Made by a program: the position numbers and the translations under genes | From: Arenibacter algicola | GTDB taxonomy: Bacteria > Bacteroidota > Bacteroidia > Flavobacteriales > Flavobacteriaceae | Reading direction: 5' to 3' | Assembly (NCBI RefSeq): GCF_000733925.1 | Contig: NZ_JPOO01000003.1 | Span: 2,170,001 to 2,234,000 of the forward strand | DNA length: 64,000 nt | In this document: positions 1 to 9,597 of the stretch, one piece after another | Numbering within the stretch: position 1 is the stretch's first letter | Layout of the letters: each line of letters opens with the position of its first letter | The notes under the pieces: model-generated | What the model saw: the letters and a program-made list of their open reading frames with translations, nothing else | What the model was told of the DNA's origin: nothing | Database searches by the model: none

Positions 1-187
1 TCCCTGCATTTCCCACACTTACCGAAACCTCATCTATTTGCAGTTCATTGGCCGCAATCTTTATCTGATAATTGTTCTCCAAGGCAATTTGGACGGCTTC
101 CTCTACTGTAAGAATATCCTGCGCATTAATGAGGTTGGTTAAGCTAAGGAAAACAAATAGTATGGTAGCGTAATTATAGTTGTACAT
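1..187 (-). CDS. TolC-family outer membrane efflux channel, N-terminal part (partial)
   Basis: Only the first 62 codons are in the window; the gene runs off the left edge. The minus-strand reading starts at an ATG one base past the stop codon of the RND pump, so it is the third gene of the efflux operon. A hydrophobic signal peptide (about residues 6-22, ending NAQD) is followed by LTVEEAVQIALENNYQIKIA, the typical first helix of the outer membrane efflux protein family. By family knowledge it would form the trimeric outer membrane duct that docks with the adaptor and the RND pump. Its length and integrity beyond the edge cannot be judged. Confidence 0.85.
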   Translation of the reverse strand, partial: MYNYNYATILFVFLSLTNLINAQDILTVEEAVQIALENNYQIKIAANELQIDEVSVSVGNAG

Positions 188-188
188 T

Positions 189-3100
189 TTAATAGGATTC
201 GAGGACTTTAAACTCAGGATGTTGTTTTTTCTCCCTGGACCATAGGAAATACAAGGCCGGGATAACAAATAATGTCAGCACCAAGGAAAACATGGTTCCG
301 CCAATAATTACGACCCCCATACCTATACGGCTGGTTGAGGCCGCACCTAAGGACAAGGCTATGGGCAAGGCTCCCAAGGCAATGGTTAGACTGGTCATGA
401 GAATGGGTCTTAATCTGGATTCCGAGGCTTTTAAAACGGCCTCCAATTTAGACATCCCTTCTTCCCTAAGTTGATTGGCAAATTCAACTATCAAAATACC
501 ATTCTTGGTAACCAGTCCAATCAACATTATGGTACCTATTTGGCTAAAGATATTCCAGGTCTGGCCAAAAAGCCATAGGGAAAACATAGCCCCGGCCACG
601 GCCATAGGCACTGTTAGAATTATAATTATTGGATCTATAAAACTTTCAAATTGGGCAGCCAATATCAGAAATATTAGAAGCAGGGCAAGGCCAAAAGCAA
701 ACAGGGTATTGGAACTGCTCTCCACAAAATCCCTGGATTCCCCACCTAAATCCGTAGTAAAGCTTTCATCCAGTACTTTTTCCTTAATTTCTTCCATGGC
801 GGCTATCCCATCGCTAAGGCTTTTCCCGGGAGCAAGGTTTGCAAAAACCGTTGCCGAAGTATACCTGTTGTTGTGAAATAACTGGGGCGGACTACTATGT
901 TCTGTTGTGGCAACGAGATTGTCCAATTGAATTAAGAGACCGTCCTTGTTCTTTACAAATATGGAAGTAAGATCCAAAGGTGCGTCTCGGTCCTTTTTGT
1001 CGAATTGGCCAATAACCTGATATTGCTTACCATTCATTAAAAAATATCCAAACCGTTGCCCGCTGAGGGATAATTGCAAAGTTTGGGCCACGTCCAGTAC
1101 CGAAACCCCTAAGCTTTCCGCTTTTTCCCTATTTATGGTTACATAGAGTTCGGGTTTATCAAATTTCAGGTTTACATCGGTAAAGGAAAAAGTTTCACTT
1201 TTTTCCGCTTCCTCCATGAATTCCGGAATTTTTTCCTTGAGCTTTTCAAAATTCTGCGCTTGTATTATATATTGTATTGGCGCTCCTCCACGGCGATTTA
1301 CTGCTATTGTTGGCCTCTCTGACACATTGGATTTTCCGCCAACATAAGCTTTTGCCCATCTCCCAAGATCCTCTGCTATTTCCTTTTGTGACCGCTCCCT
1401 TTCATTTGGTTCTACAAGTGCAATATTTGCACGGCCACTATTCACCGAGGAAGTTGTGCCGAAGCCGGGGGAAGTGAGTACCAAACTCACCTTTTTTTCC
1501 GGGATAGAGTCGTTGATCAGGTTTGTAATATCATCCATTAGGCGATCCATATATTCATAGGAAGAACCTTCCGGCGCTGTAACGCTCAAACGAATAAAAC
1601 TACGATCGTCATAAGGGGCGGTTTCTTTTTGAAGCAGTCCATAGAAAAGGGCAATAAGGCCTATACATGCCAATAATATTGGAAAACTCATCCATTTCCT
1701 TTTCATAAAAGCGCCCAATGCATTTGCATAGGATTCATTCATTTTCACAAAATAGCGCTCCGTGAAATTATAGAATTTGGAATGGCTCTGCTTCCCTGGT
1801 TTTATTAGATATGCGTTTAGCATTGGAGTCAAGGTAAGGGAGACAAAGGCAGACACCAATACCGCCGAACCCAGGACGACTCCAAATTCCCTGAACAACC
1901 TTCCCACAAAACCCTCTAGGAATATAACGGGGAGGAAAACCGCCGCAAGGGTAATGGATATGGATATTACCGCAAAGAAAATCTCGTTGGATCCTTTTAT
2001 AGCAGCCTCGATGGGGCTCATCCCGGCCTCGACCTTCCGATATATATTTTCAGTTACCACAATTCCGTCATCCACAACAAGTCCGGTGGCCAGAACAATG
2101 GCCAAAAGGGTAAGGACATTTATAGAAAATCCGAACAACCACATAATAAAGAATGTAGCTATCAAAGATACCGGTATATCTATCAACGGACGCATTGCCA
2201 TTGACCAGTTTCTAAAAAACAGATATATGACCAAAATTACCAAGATAATCGATATCAACAAGGTTTCTGCTACTTCGGTAACCGCCTTTCTTACAAATAC
2301 AGTATCGTCTATTACAATGTTTAATTTAAACCCTTCGGGCAAATCCTTTTTTAGCTTTTCATATTCCAGATAGAATCTGTCGGCAATTTCAAGATAATTG
2401 GTGCCGGGTTGTGGTACAACGGCTATAGCGACCATAGGCTGACCGGAATCGCTCATCTTGGTTTCCATGTTTTCCCCTTCCAAAGAAGCCTTACCAATAT
2501 CGCTCAGTCGCACTAATTTTTCACCATCGGCCCTGATAATAATATTATTGAAGCCTTCCTCAGAATCCAAGTTACCAATGGTCTTTACCGTTATTTCCGT
2601 GTTATCACCTGTCAATTTCCCTGAAGGCAGTTCCACATTCTGCGCCAACAACGCAGTCCGTACTTCTGCCACGGTTAAACCGTAGGACGCCAATTTAAAA
2701 GGGTCTATCCACAGGCGCATGGCATATCTACGTTGCCCCCATATTTGAACACTACTGACCCCTGGGATGGTCTCTATTCTTTGTGATATCACATTTTCGG
2801 CATAATCCGAAAGCTCCAGTATATTTTTACTATCGCTCTGAATGGTCATTGAAAGTATCCTATCCGCATCGGCATCGGATTTGGAGACCACTGGAGGGGC
2901 ATCAAGATCATCGGGAAGACTTCTTACCGCTTGGGATACCTTATCCCGGACATCATTGGCAGCGTCCTCTAGGTTTTTATCGAGATTAAATTCTATACTT
3001 ATGGAACTAGATCCCTGAATACTGGAAGATGTAATGTTCCTAATTCCATCAATGGAATTTATGGCCTTCTCCAAGGGTTCCGTAATCTGGGATTCAATAA

Positions 3101-3272
3101 TATCGGCATTGGCCCCGGAATAATTGGTACGCACAGATACTTGGGCGGGATCTATGGATGGAAATTCACGAACTCCCAAATAGGTAAAGCCAATAATTCC
3201 AAATAAAATTATGACCAAATTCATTACAATGGTAAGTACCGGGCGCTTAATGCTTAATGTTGATAAACTCAT
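189..3272 (-). CDS. RND multidrug efflux pump, inner membrane permease (AcrB/HAE1 type)
   Basis: This 1027-residue protein has the usual length of hydrophobe/amphiphile RND pumps. The start MSLSTLSIKRPVLTIVMNLV is the classic first transmembrane helix. A large periplasmic loop follows, then a second helix block from about residue 335. GLVVDDGIVVTENIYRK (about 397-413) contains the adjacent Asp401-Asp402 pair of the proton relay. A second periplasmic loop and a C-terminal helix block complete the duplicated fold. Its ATG overlaps the stop of the adaptor gene by four bases, and the TolC-like gene starts one base after its own stop, so all three are translationally linked. Proton-driven export is expected from the family; the substrate (drug, bile-like compound or dye) cannot be read from the sequence. 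Confidence 0.95.
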   Translation of the reverse strand: MSLSTLSIKRPVLTIVMNLVIILFGIIGFTYLGVREFPSIDPAQVSVRTNYSGANADIIESQITEPLEKAINSIDGIRNITSSSIQGSSSISIEFNLDKNLEDAANDVRDKVSQAVRSLPDDLDAPPVVSKSDADADRILSMTIQSDSKNILELSDYAENVISQRIETIPGVSSVQIWGQRRYAMRLWIDPFKLASYGLTVAEVRTALLAQNVELPSGKLTGDNTEITVKTIGNLDSEEGFNNIIIRADGEKLVRLSDIGKASLEGENMETKMSDSGQPMVAIAVVPQPGTNYLEIADRFYLEYEKLKKDLPEGFKLNIVIDDTVFVRKAVTEVAETLLISIILVILVIYLFFRNWSMAMRPLIDIPVSLIATFFIMWLFGFSINVLTLLAIVLATGLVVDDGIVVTENIYRKVEAGMSPIEAAIKGSNEIFFAVISISITLAAVFLPVIFLEGFVGRLFREFGVVLGSAVLVSAFVSLTLTPMLNAYLIKPGKQSHSKFYNFTERYFVKMNESYANALGAFMKRKWMSFPILLACIGLIALFYGLLQKETAPYDDRSFIRLSVTAPEGSSYEYMDRLMDDITNLINDSIPEKKVSLVLTSPGFGTTSSVNSGRANIALVEPNERERSQKEIAEDLGRWAKAYVGGKSNVSERPTIAVNRRGGAPIQYIIQAQNFEKLKEKIPEFMEEAEKSETFSFTDVNLKFDKPELYVTINREKAESLGVSVLDVAQTLQLSLSGQRFGYFLMNGKQYQVIGQFDKKDRDAPLDLTSIFVKNKDGLLIQLDNLVATTEHSSPPQLFHNNRYTSATVFANLAPGKSLSDGIAAMEEIKEKVLDESFTTDLGGESRDFVESSSNTLFAFGLALLLIFLILAAQFESFIDPIIIILTVPMAVAGAMFSLWLFGQTWNIFSQIGTIMLIGLVTKNGILIVEFANQLREEGMSKLEAVLKASESRLRPILMTSLTIALGALPIALSLGAASTSRIGMGVVIIGGTMFSLVLTLFVIPALYFLWSREKKQHPEFKVLESY

Positions 3273-4351
3273 TGTTCCGCAGTAAGAGATTCAGTTTCCT
3301 TTAACAATACCTTTACCGGAGTACCATCCTTCAAGGCCATAACCCCATAGGTAAGTACAGTATCCCCAACCTTTAACCCTGAAACGACGCGCACGGAACT
3401 GCCTGTCCTAGCCCCAATTTCAACATCTATCTCTTTGGCCTTGCCATTCACGACGATAAAGATTTTTTTACCATTCTGAACAGGAATCAAAGATTCACTA
3501 GGTACCAATAAGGCATCGTTGACCGTTTCCAAGGGTAAAATTACATTGGCAAAAGCGCCAGGAAAAAGTTTGCCCCCAGGGTTTTCGGCCGTTGCCCTCA
3601 TTTTTAAGGTTCTGGTGGCAACCTCCACCTCTGGTTCAATTGCATATATTTTTGCACTGTATTCCTCTTTGGAATCGGCCGTTGTGAAAGTAAAAGAAGT
3701 ACCAACCTTTATCTGGGTAGCATATTTCTCTGGAATTGAAAAAGTGATCTTTAGTTGATCCGTATTCACCAGTTTTGCTACGGCCGTTGCCGGATTAACA
3801 TAGGTGCCTTTGGAAATAGATCGAAGTCCTATAATTCCAGAAAATGGGGCTCGGACGGTTGCCTTTGATAATTGGGCAGCTATCAATTCCGATTCTGCAC
3901 TGGCCGATTGAAAATCGGCACTGGCAATGTCATATTCCTCTTGACTAATGGCTTGCTTTTCCAATAAAAGTTTTGCCCTTCTTTCATTTTCGGCAGCCAG
4001 CTTCTGGGCGGTCCGCACTTTGGACAATTGCGCTTGCAATTCAATATCGTTCACCCTGAACAATACCTGACCTTGGGAGACCTTAGTCCCCTCCACAAAA
4101 TTTATACTTTCAACAACGCCTGATACCTCACTTCTTATCTCTATTTGCTCATTGGCCTCCAAGGTACCTGAAAGGGAAACATTGTCATTAAATTCTTGGG
4201 GACGAAGGACCATGCCCGAAACAATCGGGACTGAACTGGTGCTGGCCGAACTTCCTGATTTTCCTGCTTCGCTATTCTGCAAAATACGATAGGCTACCAA
4301 GCTCCCTAGTCCAAATAGCAATAAGGTATAAACGAAGTATTTTATTTTCAT
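3269..4351 (-). CDS. Efflux RND transporter periplasmic adaptor (membrane fusion protein)
   Basis: The 360-residue protein starts with a membrane anchor or signal segment (KYFVYTLLLFGLGSLVAYRI). A lipoyl/barrel-sandwich half motif follows around residues 62-100 (EIRSEVSGVVESINFVEGT), then a helical hairpin (about 105-150, ending KATVRAPFSGIIG, which closes the lipoyl domain), a beta-barrel domain and a membrane-proximal domain. This is the HlyD/AcrA order. It is first in the operon and overlaps the pump gene by four bases. It should bridge the inner membrane pump and the outer membrane channel. No regulator gene of the TetR or AraC type lies directly upstream in this window. Confidence 0.93.
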   Translation of the reverse strand: MKIKYFVYTLLLFGLGSLVAYRILQNSEAGKSGSSASTSSVPIVSGMVLRPQEFNDNVSLSGTLEANEQIEIRSEVSGVVESINFVEGTKVSQGQVLFRVNDIELQAQLSKVRTAQKLAAENERRAKLLLEKQAISQEEYDIASADFQSASAESELIAAQLSKATVRAPFSGIIGLRSISKGTYVNPATAVAKLVNTDQLKITFSIPEKYATQIKVGTSFTFTTADSKEEYSAKIYAIEPEVEVATRTLKMRATAENPGGKLFPGAFANVILPLETVNDALLVPSESLIPVQNGKKIFIVVNGKAKEIDVEIGARTGSSVRVVSGLKVGDTVLTYGVMALKDGTPVKVLLKETESLTAEQ

Positions 4352-4685
4352 AATTTTTCGGAGATAGCAACCAATATTAAAAACATGAACAACACTCTAA
4401 CAAATCTAATTCTTATGACCAATTTTTAAGAATAGTTAAACTTTATTTAACAGTGATTAACATAAAAAGAAACTTTTATATAAGATGTTTGCGATAAACC
4501 TAAAAAAACACAAAGTTTCTTGAAGATTTCTAGTCAGATTTATCTGCCATTCAATAACATTGAATATAAAATGCGATATGAAAGTTTGAAAAGAGGAGCA
4601 CTTTATTTATCTCCACCCAAAAATTACCCCTGCCCCAATCATGACAGACCTAGACCAATATTTAGTATTAACTGAGATTTTATCG
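4352..4685. other. Intergenic stretch without recognised content
   Basis: This AT-rich stretch lies between the start of the efflux operon and the 3' end of a decayed GH32 gene on the same strand. It should hold the promoter of the efflux operon. No convincing TTTG/TAnnTTTG pair, hairpin or open frame stands out. Confidence 0.5.
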
Positions 4686-5130
4686 TTACCAAATAGATTT
4701 TATGGGGCTTATAGAAAATTCTTTCAATTTCAATTCCATTTCCCCTGGATTTGAAATCAATAAGGTCCGGTAAAATTCGTTGGGAAAGAACTGGCAGGTC
4801 ATCACGTATTGCCCACGATTAATAAAAATCTCATCAAAGGAAGTTTTCCCCGAAAGTGACCTATCCATAATAAATTGTTGGCCCCCCATACGATATCCTC
4901 TGGGTAATATTGATAAAACAGATGGTACACCCCTAGGTGATAGACCAAACCATTTGGATCGTAAATCCATTTTCCGGTGGGCTAAAATGAAATTGTGGGC
5001 GGTGGGTTTCCTGATAAAGTCCCAGTTCGGTATCAACATCTTTTACAGGACCTAGTTTTTTCTCACCCTTGCACGACAAAAGTGCCAACCCCAGAACAAC
5101 CCAAAACAACTTGATACGGTACTTTTTCAA
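4686..5130 (-). pseudogene. Remnant of a GH32 levanase/beta-fructofuranosidase lipoprotein
   Basis: Two overlapping frames together spell the two ends of a GH32 enzyme. The 5' frame (from a TTG at 5130) gives a lipoprotein signal (FWVVLGLALLSCKG) and then HRPQFHFSPPEN, the segment just before the GH32 nucleophile motif. Dropping one base restores WIYDPNGLVYHLGVYHLFYQ, close to the family form WMNDPNG...YHLFYQ. The reading then jumps to FIMDRSLSGKTSFDE and, after a second gap, IFINRGQYVMTCQFFPNE and the terminal ISPIKSIW, which are beta-sandwich motifs from the family C-terminus. About 150 codons survive of the roughly 500 expected. I infer a frameshift plus at least two deletions; it cannot make an active enzyme. 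Confidence 0.8.
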
Positions 5131-5328
5131 AGCTACAGTTTTAATAATAATAGGGAAAATATAGCCGTCCTGAAACGTTCCATAAACGAATTTATATCCA
5201 AGACCCAATATTGCACTCTTTTTCAAATTAATAAGCACCGCAACCTACAGAAGGAAATATGCAAAAACTGATCTATGTCATATGAATTCATATAAATACA
5301 TGGTAACTTATATTTAAAATACTGTGTC

Positions 5329-6054
5329 ATGGAACCAAAAAAATATCCTAGGGCAGATTTAAACAGAAAAAGTGGACTTTTCTTTGTAATTGGCCTAGTT
5401 ATAGTACTGTTTGTAGTATGGAGGGCTTTGGAATTAAAAACGTATCCCAAGGCAAATACTGCCATTGAGCAATTGACGGTAACAGATTACTTGGACGAGA
5501 AAGTACCGGTTACCGAGGCTTTGAATGTTCCACCACCTCCCCCTCCTCCAGCAGCGCCCGAAGTTATAGAAATTGTTGAGGATGTGGCCGAAATAGAGGA
5601 AACGGTGATTCAGAGTACAGAAATAAATCAGGAAACAATAGTGGAGGAGGCTCCATTGAAAGTTGAAGATATAGCAGTGGTGGAGGAAGAAGAGGAAGAT
5701 GTTGAAGTGCCTTTTGCCGTAATCGAAAATGTCCCTGTTTTTCCCGGATGTAAAGAAAGCTCCAACGAAGCTCAGAAAGCCTGTTTCCAGAAAAAAATCC
5801 AAGAACATATTATGAAACAGTTTACCTATCCCGATGTCGCAGTTGAGTTGGGCATTGAAGGAAAGGTATATGTTCAATTTATTATAGACAACACCGGTTA
5901 TATAACCAATATAAGAACAAGGGGGCCGGACAAATTATTGGAAAAGGAAGCCCACCGGATTATTGCCGCGTTACCGCAAATGACACCAGGAAAACAACGG
6001 GGCAGGGCCGTAAAGGTTCCCTATACCATTCCTATAACTTTTAGGCTGCAATAA
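5329..6054 (+). CDS. TonB-family energy transducer
   Basis: The 241-residue protein has a short cytoplasmic start, one transmembrane helix (about residues 16-33), an acidic Pro/Val/Glu-rich spacer that begins with seven prolines (68-74), and a TonB C-terminal domain (about 150-241, including YPDVAVELGIEGKVYVQFII and the final VPYTIPITFRLQ). This layout is typical of Bacteroidota TonB proteins that span the periplasm and power outer membrane receptors. ExbB/ExbD are not adjacent, so it probably shares a complex encoded elsewhere. Which receptor it serves is unknown; the SusC at 28183-31305 is one possible client. Confidence 0.9.
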   Translation: MEPKKYPRADLNRKSGLFFVIGLVIVLFVVWRALELKTYPKANTAIEQLTVTDYLDEKVPVTEALNVPPPPPPPAAPEVIEIVEDVAEIEETVIQSTEINQETIVEEAPLKVEDIAVVEEEEEDVEVPFAVIENVPVFPGCKESSNEAQKACFQKKIQEHIMKQFTYPDVAVELGIEGKVYVQFIIDNTGYITNIRTRGPDKLLEKEAHRIIAALPQMTPGKQRGRAVKVPYTIPITFRLQ

Positions 6055-6110
6055 GGAAAATAACAAGTCAGCTTCATTTTTGAAAATCCATTTTTATTTG
6101 AATTAAGAAC

Positions 6111-7013
6111 CTAGGATTTGGCCCTCTTATAACTGCTAAGTTGTTGAGGCCCGTCCAGTAATATCCTAACAATCTGAAGGGTGCCATCGTCCTTTGTAGC
6201 TATTTCCCATTTTATTAGGGAAATGGTTCCCTTTTGGATCTCCAGCCCGGTAATACTCCGCGGATGAACACAGCTACCGTCATTGAAAAATGGAATTTCC
6301 CCGGGAGCAGGAAATCGGGGCCTGTGGGTATGGCCCACAATCGTCAGCATTTCATTGTTGGCCAAAATCCATTTTTTTATGCGCCTTTCAATTTTAATAA
6401 GCTCCTTGTAATTTTTTGCGGGACTTGTAGGATCGGCAATACCCCATACTTGCAATGGCTTCCATAAAACACGCACCAAGAACCTGCCCCAGCGCCAAAA
6501 AGTATAGTTCCACCAATCTGCCTGGTGCCCATGGGTCAAAAACAACTCTTGACCACTATCGTTATGTTTTAAAATTATAGCTTCGTGATAGTTAATGTCT
6601 TCAAACAATTCTTTATTGCAATTATCAATAGGCTCAAAATAGGATGATAGATTCCTTTTTACATACAATGGATCTTTATAAACCATGTCATGGTTCCCCC
6701 AAATCATATGGAGTCTTTTTTCTAGATGAAATTGCTTTAAAAGCTTATAAACGTTCTTGTGTGCAGTAAAAATGGAATCAAAGTTGATATTTTCCCAAAG
6801 TTCATCTCCGTCCCCCAATTCACAGTACATAAAGCCTTCTTTAAAGTAATGCCTTAGGGCATGAAAATATATATTGCGGTTATTGGCAAATTCGTCCGCA
6901 AAACTACTATCTCCCCTATGGCAGTCACTGAAAAGAATAATTTTGGAGCTATCGTCAAAAGGCAGGACTTTAGCATTTTTATAAGCCCTGGACAATCTGG
7001 CAGATGAGGTCAT
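6111..7013 (-). CDS. Calcineurin-like metallophosphoesterase
   Basis: The 300-residue protein has no signal peptide and so is probably cytoplasmic. The metal-site motifs appear in order: SDCHRGD (29-35), GDGDELWE (67-74), GNHDM (106-110), THGHQADWW (160-168) and GHTH (227-230). This set defines the calcineurin-like fold with a dinuclear metal centre. The extra THGHQ block resembles UDP-2,3-diacylglucosamine hydrolase-like and related phosphoesterases, but I cannot assign a substrate. It is divergent from the GAF protein gene, with about 200 bases between them. Confidence 0.88.
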   Translation of the reverse strand: MTSSARLSRAYKNAKVLPFDDSSKIILFSDCHRGDSSFADEFANNRNIYFHALRHYFKEGFMYCELGDGDELWENINFDSIFTAHKNVYKLLKQFHLEKRLHMIWGNHDMVYKDPLYVKRNLSSYFEPIDNCNKELFEDINYHEAIILKHNDSGQELFLTHGHQADWWNYTFWRWGRFLVRVLWKPLQVWGIADPTSPAKNYKELIKIERRIKKWILANNEMLTIVGHTHRPRFPAPGEIPFFNDGSCVHPRSITGLEIQKGTISLIKWEIATKDDGTLQIVRILLDGPQQLSSYKRAKS

Positions 7014-7221
7014 TTCTTTTAGGTTAATAGTTCATACTAATATGTGTTGGGACATGAGGAATACTCTGAACAACATCAACAAATTACCCATACATTTATT
7101 CCAAATGTACTTGAAAGGATAAATATCCACAAAAAAGAAGGATATTCCATAAGTGTCGAAAAAATGAAAAAAAGCATTTTCTTTTGTAACTTTACGCCCT
7201 TAACAAGGACTAAGGTGAGTA

Positions 7222-9591
7222 ATGAAGGGATTATCTGAAAAAATATCACCATTGGAACATCATTTAAGCTTTAATAAATTATTGAAGCAGTACGATGAAA
7301 TGGCAGAAAGCGAGGATTCGTTTTTGGCCACCAAGGCACGATATATTTTGAATGCCCAAGCTCCATATCCGGAATTGCGTGATGGTTTCAAAGACATCAC
7401 CCTGTTGGAAAAATATAAGGACGTAATTCAAATAATTTTACAGGATTTGTTTTCGTCCGTACTTACCACCAACGAAATAAAAACAGCTTCTTCTCCATAT
7501 ACGGACATCATATTTAATTCCAGTAAGCGCTTTGAAAAAATATTGGCAGCTGCCGGACCAAATTATCTACCGAAAATCAGGAACCAAGAAGAAGAGGTGA
7601 ATTATATCATGGCCTGTGTAGTCATCCTTAACTTTTATTACGGATTCAACTTAGATTTCAAGAGACCATTTTTCTACGATATCCCGGATGCCAATGGCGT
7701 AATGAGACATTACCGCATTTTGTACAATGCCGATTTTATAGAAATCCTTCCCAATGGGACCCCATTGGAAATTACCCAGGAAGACGTAGACAAGTTATTG
7801 GAAAATATAGACAATGTGGATCTTTGGAAACAAAAGATACCGCCCAATAGTTTTATGAGCAAAGGTTTTGTAATCTCGAATATGTTCGATGTTACTGCGG
7901 AGCATTCTATCTCCGAAATAAAATCCAACTTGATCATTAATGATAAGAGTGGGGGTAATTTCATTAAAGGGGTGGAAGAGACCTTTAAGTCTTTATTTGG
8001 CTTGCCAAATATGCGTATTGGCTTCTCGGTCTACAATTCCAAAGAAGAACAATTTGAGAGGGTTTCAGTAAATGGAATAAATAGTTTTATTTTACAAGAG
8101 AAGCAAGTTGAAACGTGCAATGAGGCCCTTTGCAAGTCCTCATATAGTAAATTAATTGATCAAAATCACTGTTTTGTAATAAGTGATGTAGACAAGTATT
8201 ACAAGCTTTCAAATGGTATGCCTCCATATAAATGTTTGCACGATCAAAAAATTAAAAGTGCCCTTTTATCTCCCATTGCCAAAGATGGACAGTTACTGGG
8301 GGTATTGGAGCTGGTCTCTGATAAGGCCAATGACCTGAACAGCGTAAATGCCACGAAATTGGACGATGTAATTCCCTATATCGTTTCCGCGGTATTACGT
8401 TCATTACAAGAGGAGGAAAATTTGATCGATGCGGTTATCCAAAACGAATGTACTTCTGTGCACCCTTCCGTTTACTGGAAATTTAAGGAAGAGGCAAAGC
8501 GCTTCATATTGGATGATATGGAAGGCCTGCAGCCCTCTTTCCGCGAAATTGTTTTTGATGAAGTATATCCCTTATACGGACAGGTAGATATCCAGAATTC
8601 CTCCCAGGAAAGAAATATGGCAATCCAAAGGGATCTTATGATCCAGTTGTCCGAAATTAAACAAATAATGACCGAGGTTTGGCAAAAATATGGTTTGCCA
8701 ATTTACGAAGAACTTATATTCAGGGTAGACAATCACCTAGATGAGATAAAAGAGGTCTTACATACCAATAGCGAACAGGCCATTTTCGATTTTGTACAAG
8801 AAGAAATAAACCCAGTGTTCTCCCATATCAAAAAATCCGATACCCACATTCAAAATCTTTTGCTTTCCTATGAGACCAAAATAGATAAGGGAACTGGTTC
8901 CTACTATGATCACAGAAAAAATTATGACCAAAGCGTAATGCTGATCAACAAAAAGTTGGCATCTGTAATCGACAGCAAGCAGGAAGAGGCACAGCAAATG
9001 TACCCACATTATTTTGAGCGTTACAAGACCGATGGTGTAGAGCACAATATGTACATAGGGGATTCCATAACAGGATCAAGGGCCTTTGACCTACTTTACC
9101 TTAACAACCTTAGGTTGTGGCAGTTACAGGTTATCTGCGAAATGGAAAATAAGCATTACGACCTTAAATCCAAGTTGCAGGTACAATTAAATGTGGCATC
9201 ACTTATTCTAGTCTATAACGGCTCTTTATCCATTCGATTCAGGATGGATGAAAAACGTTTTGATGTTGACGGCACCTACAATGCCAGGTATGAGATTATA
9301 AAAAAACGAATCGATAAATCCTATATTAAAGGCACCAATGAAAGATTGACCCAAGCCGGTAAAATAGCCATTGTCTATTCACAAAAAAAGGATGAGCTGG
9401 AATACTTGCGATATATTAGGTTCCTTAAGTCCAAAGGTTATTTCAGCGGCAAGGTAGAAATTGTTGAACTGGAAGGACTCCAAGGAGTTTCCGGCCTAAA
9501 GGCCATAAGAGCTTCCATTTTATACAAATCCCACAAAGAAAAAGGCAAGACCTATACCTACGAGGACTTAATGCTGGAATTGAACAAATAA
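7222..9591 (+). CDS. Large GAF-domain protein of unknown function
   Basis: This 789-residue protein has no signal peptide and no membrane segments. Residues about 250-400 look like a GAF sensory domain (from FIKGVEETFKSLFGLPNMRI through KDGQLLGVLELVS to VNATKLDDVIPYIVSAV). The flanks are mostly helical and not recognised. The C-terminal part has the repeated pattern MYPHYFERYKTDGVEHNMYI and a long charged helix. Proteins of this length with one GAF domain occur in Flavobacteria, but their ligand and output are unknown to me. There is no kinase, cyclase or HTH domain. It converges on the HD/PycTM-like gene with six bases between the stops. Confidence 0.75.
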   Translation: MKGLSEKISPLEHHLSFNKLLKQYDEMAESEDSFLATKARYILNAQAPYPELRDGFKDITLLEKYKDVIQIILQDLFSSVLTTNEIKTASSPYTDIIFNSSKRFEKILAAAGPNYLPKIRNQEEEVNYIMACVVILNFYYGFNLDFKRPFFYDIPDANGVMRHYRILYNADFIEILPNGTPLEITQEDVDKLLENIDNVDLWKQKIPPNSFMSKGFVISNMFDVTAEHSISEIKSNLIINDKSGGNFIKGVEETFKSLFGLPNMRIGFSVYNSKEEQFERVSVNGINSFILQEKQVETCNEALCKSSYSKLIDQNHCFVISDVDKYYKLSNGMPPYKCLHDQKIKSALLSPIAKDGQLLGVLELVSDKANDLNSVNATKLDDVIPYIVSAVLRSLQEEENLIDAVIQNECTSVHPSVYWKFKEEAKRFILDDMEGLQPSFREIVFDEVYPLYGQVDIQNSSQERNMAIQRDLMIQLSEIKQIMTEVWQKYGLPIYEELIFRVDNHLDEIKEVLHTNSEQAIFDFVQEEINPVFSHIKKSDTHIQNLLLSYETKIDKGTGSYYDHRKNYDQSVMLINKKLASVIDSKQEEAQQMYPHYFERYKTDGVEHNMYIGDSITGSRAFDLLYLNNLRLWQLQVICEMENKHYDLKSKLQVQLNVASLILVYNGSLSIRFRMDEKRFDVDGTYNARYEIIKKRIDKSYIKGTNERLTQAGKIAIVYSQKKDELEYLRYIRFLKSKGYFSGKVEIVELEGLQGVSGLKAIRASILYKSHKEKGKTYTYEDLMLELNK

Positions 9592-9597
9592 CATTGG

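Noticed and set aside
7044..7238. 64-codon plus-strand frame before the GAF gene
   Set aside because: It overlaps the start of the GAF gene, lies in promoter DNA and has no recognisable pattern.
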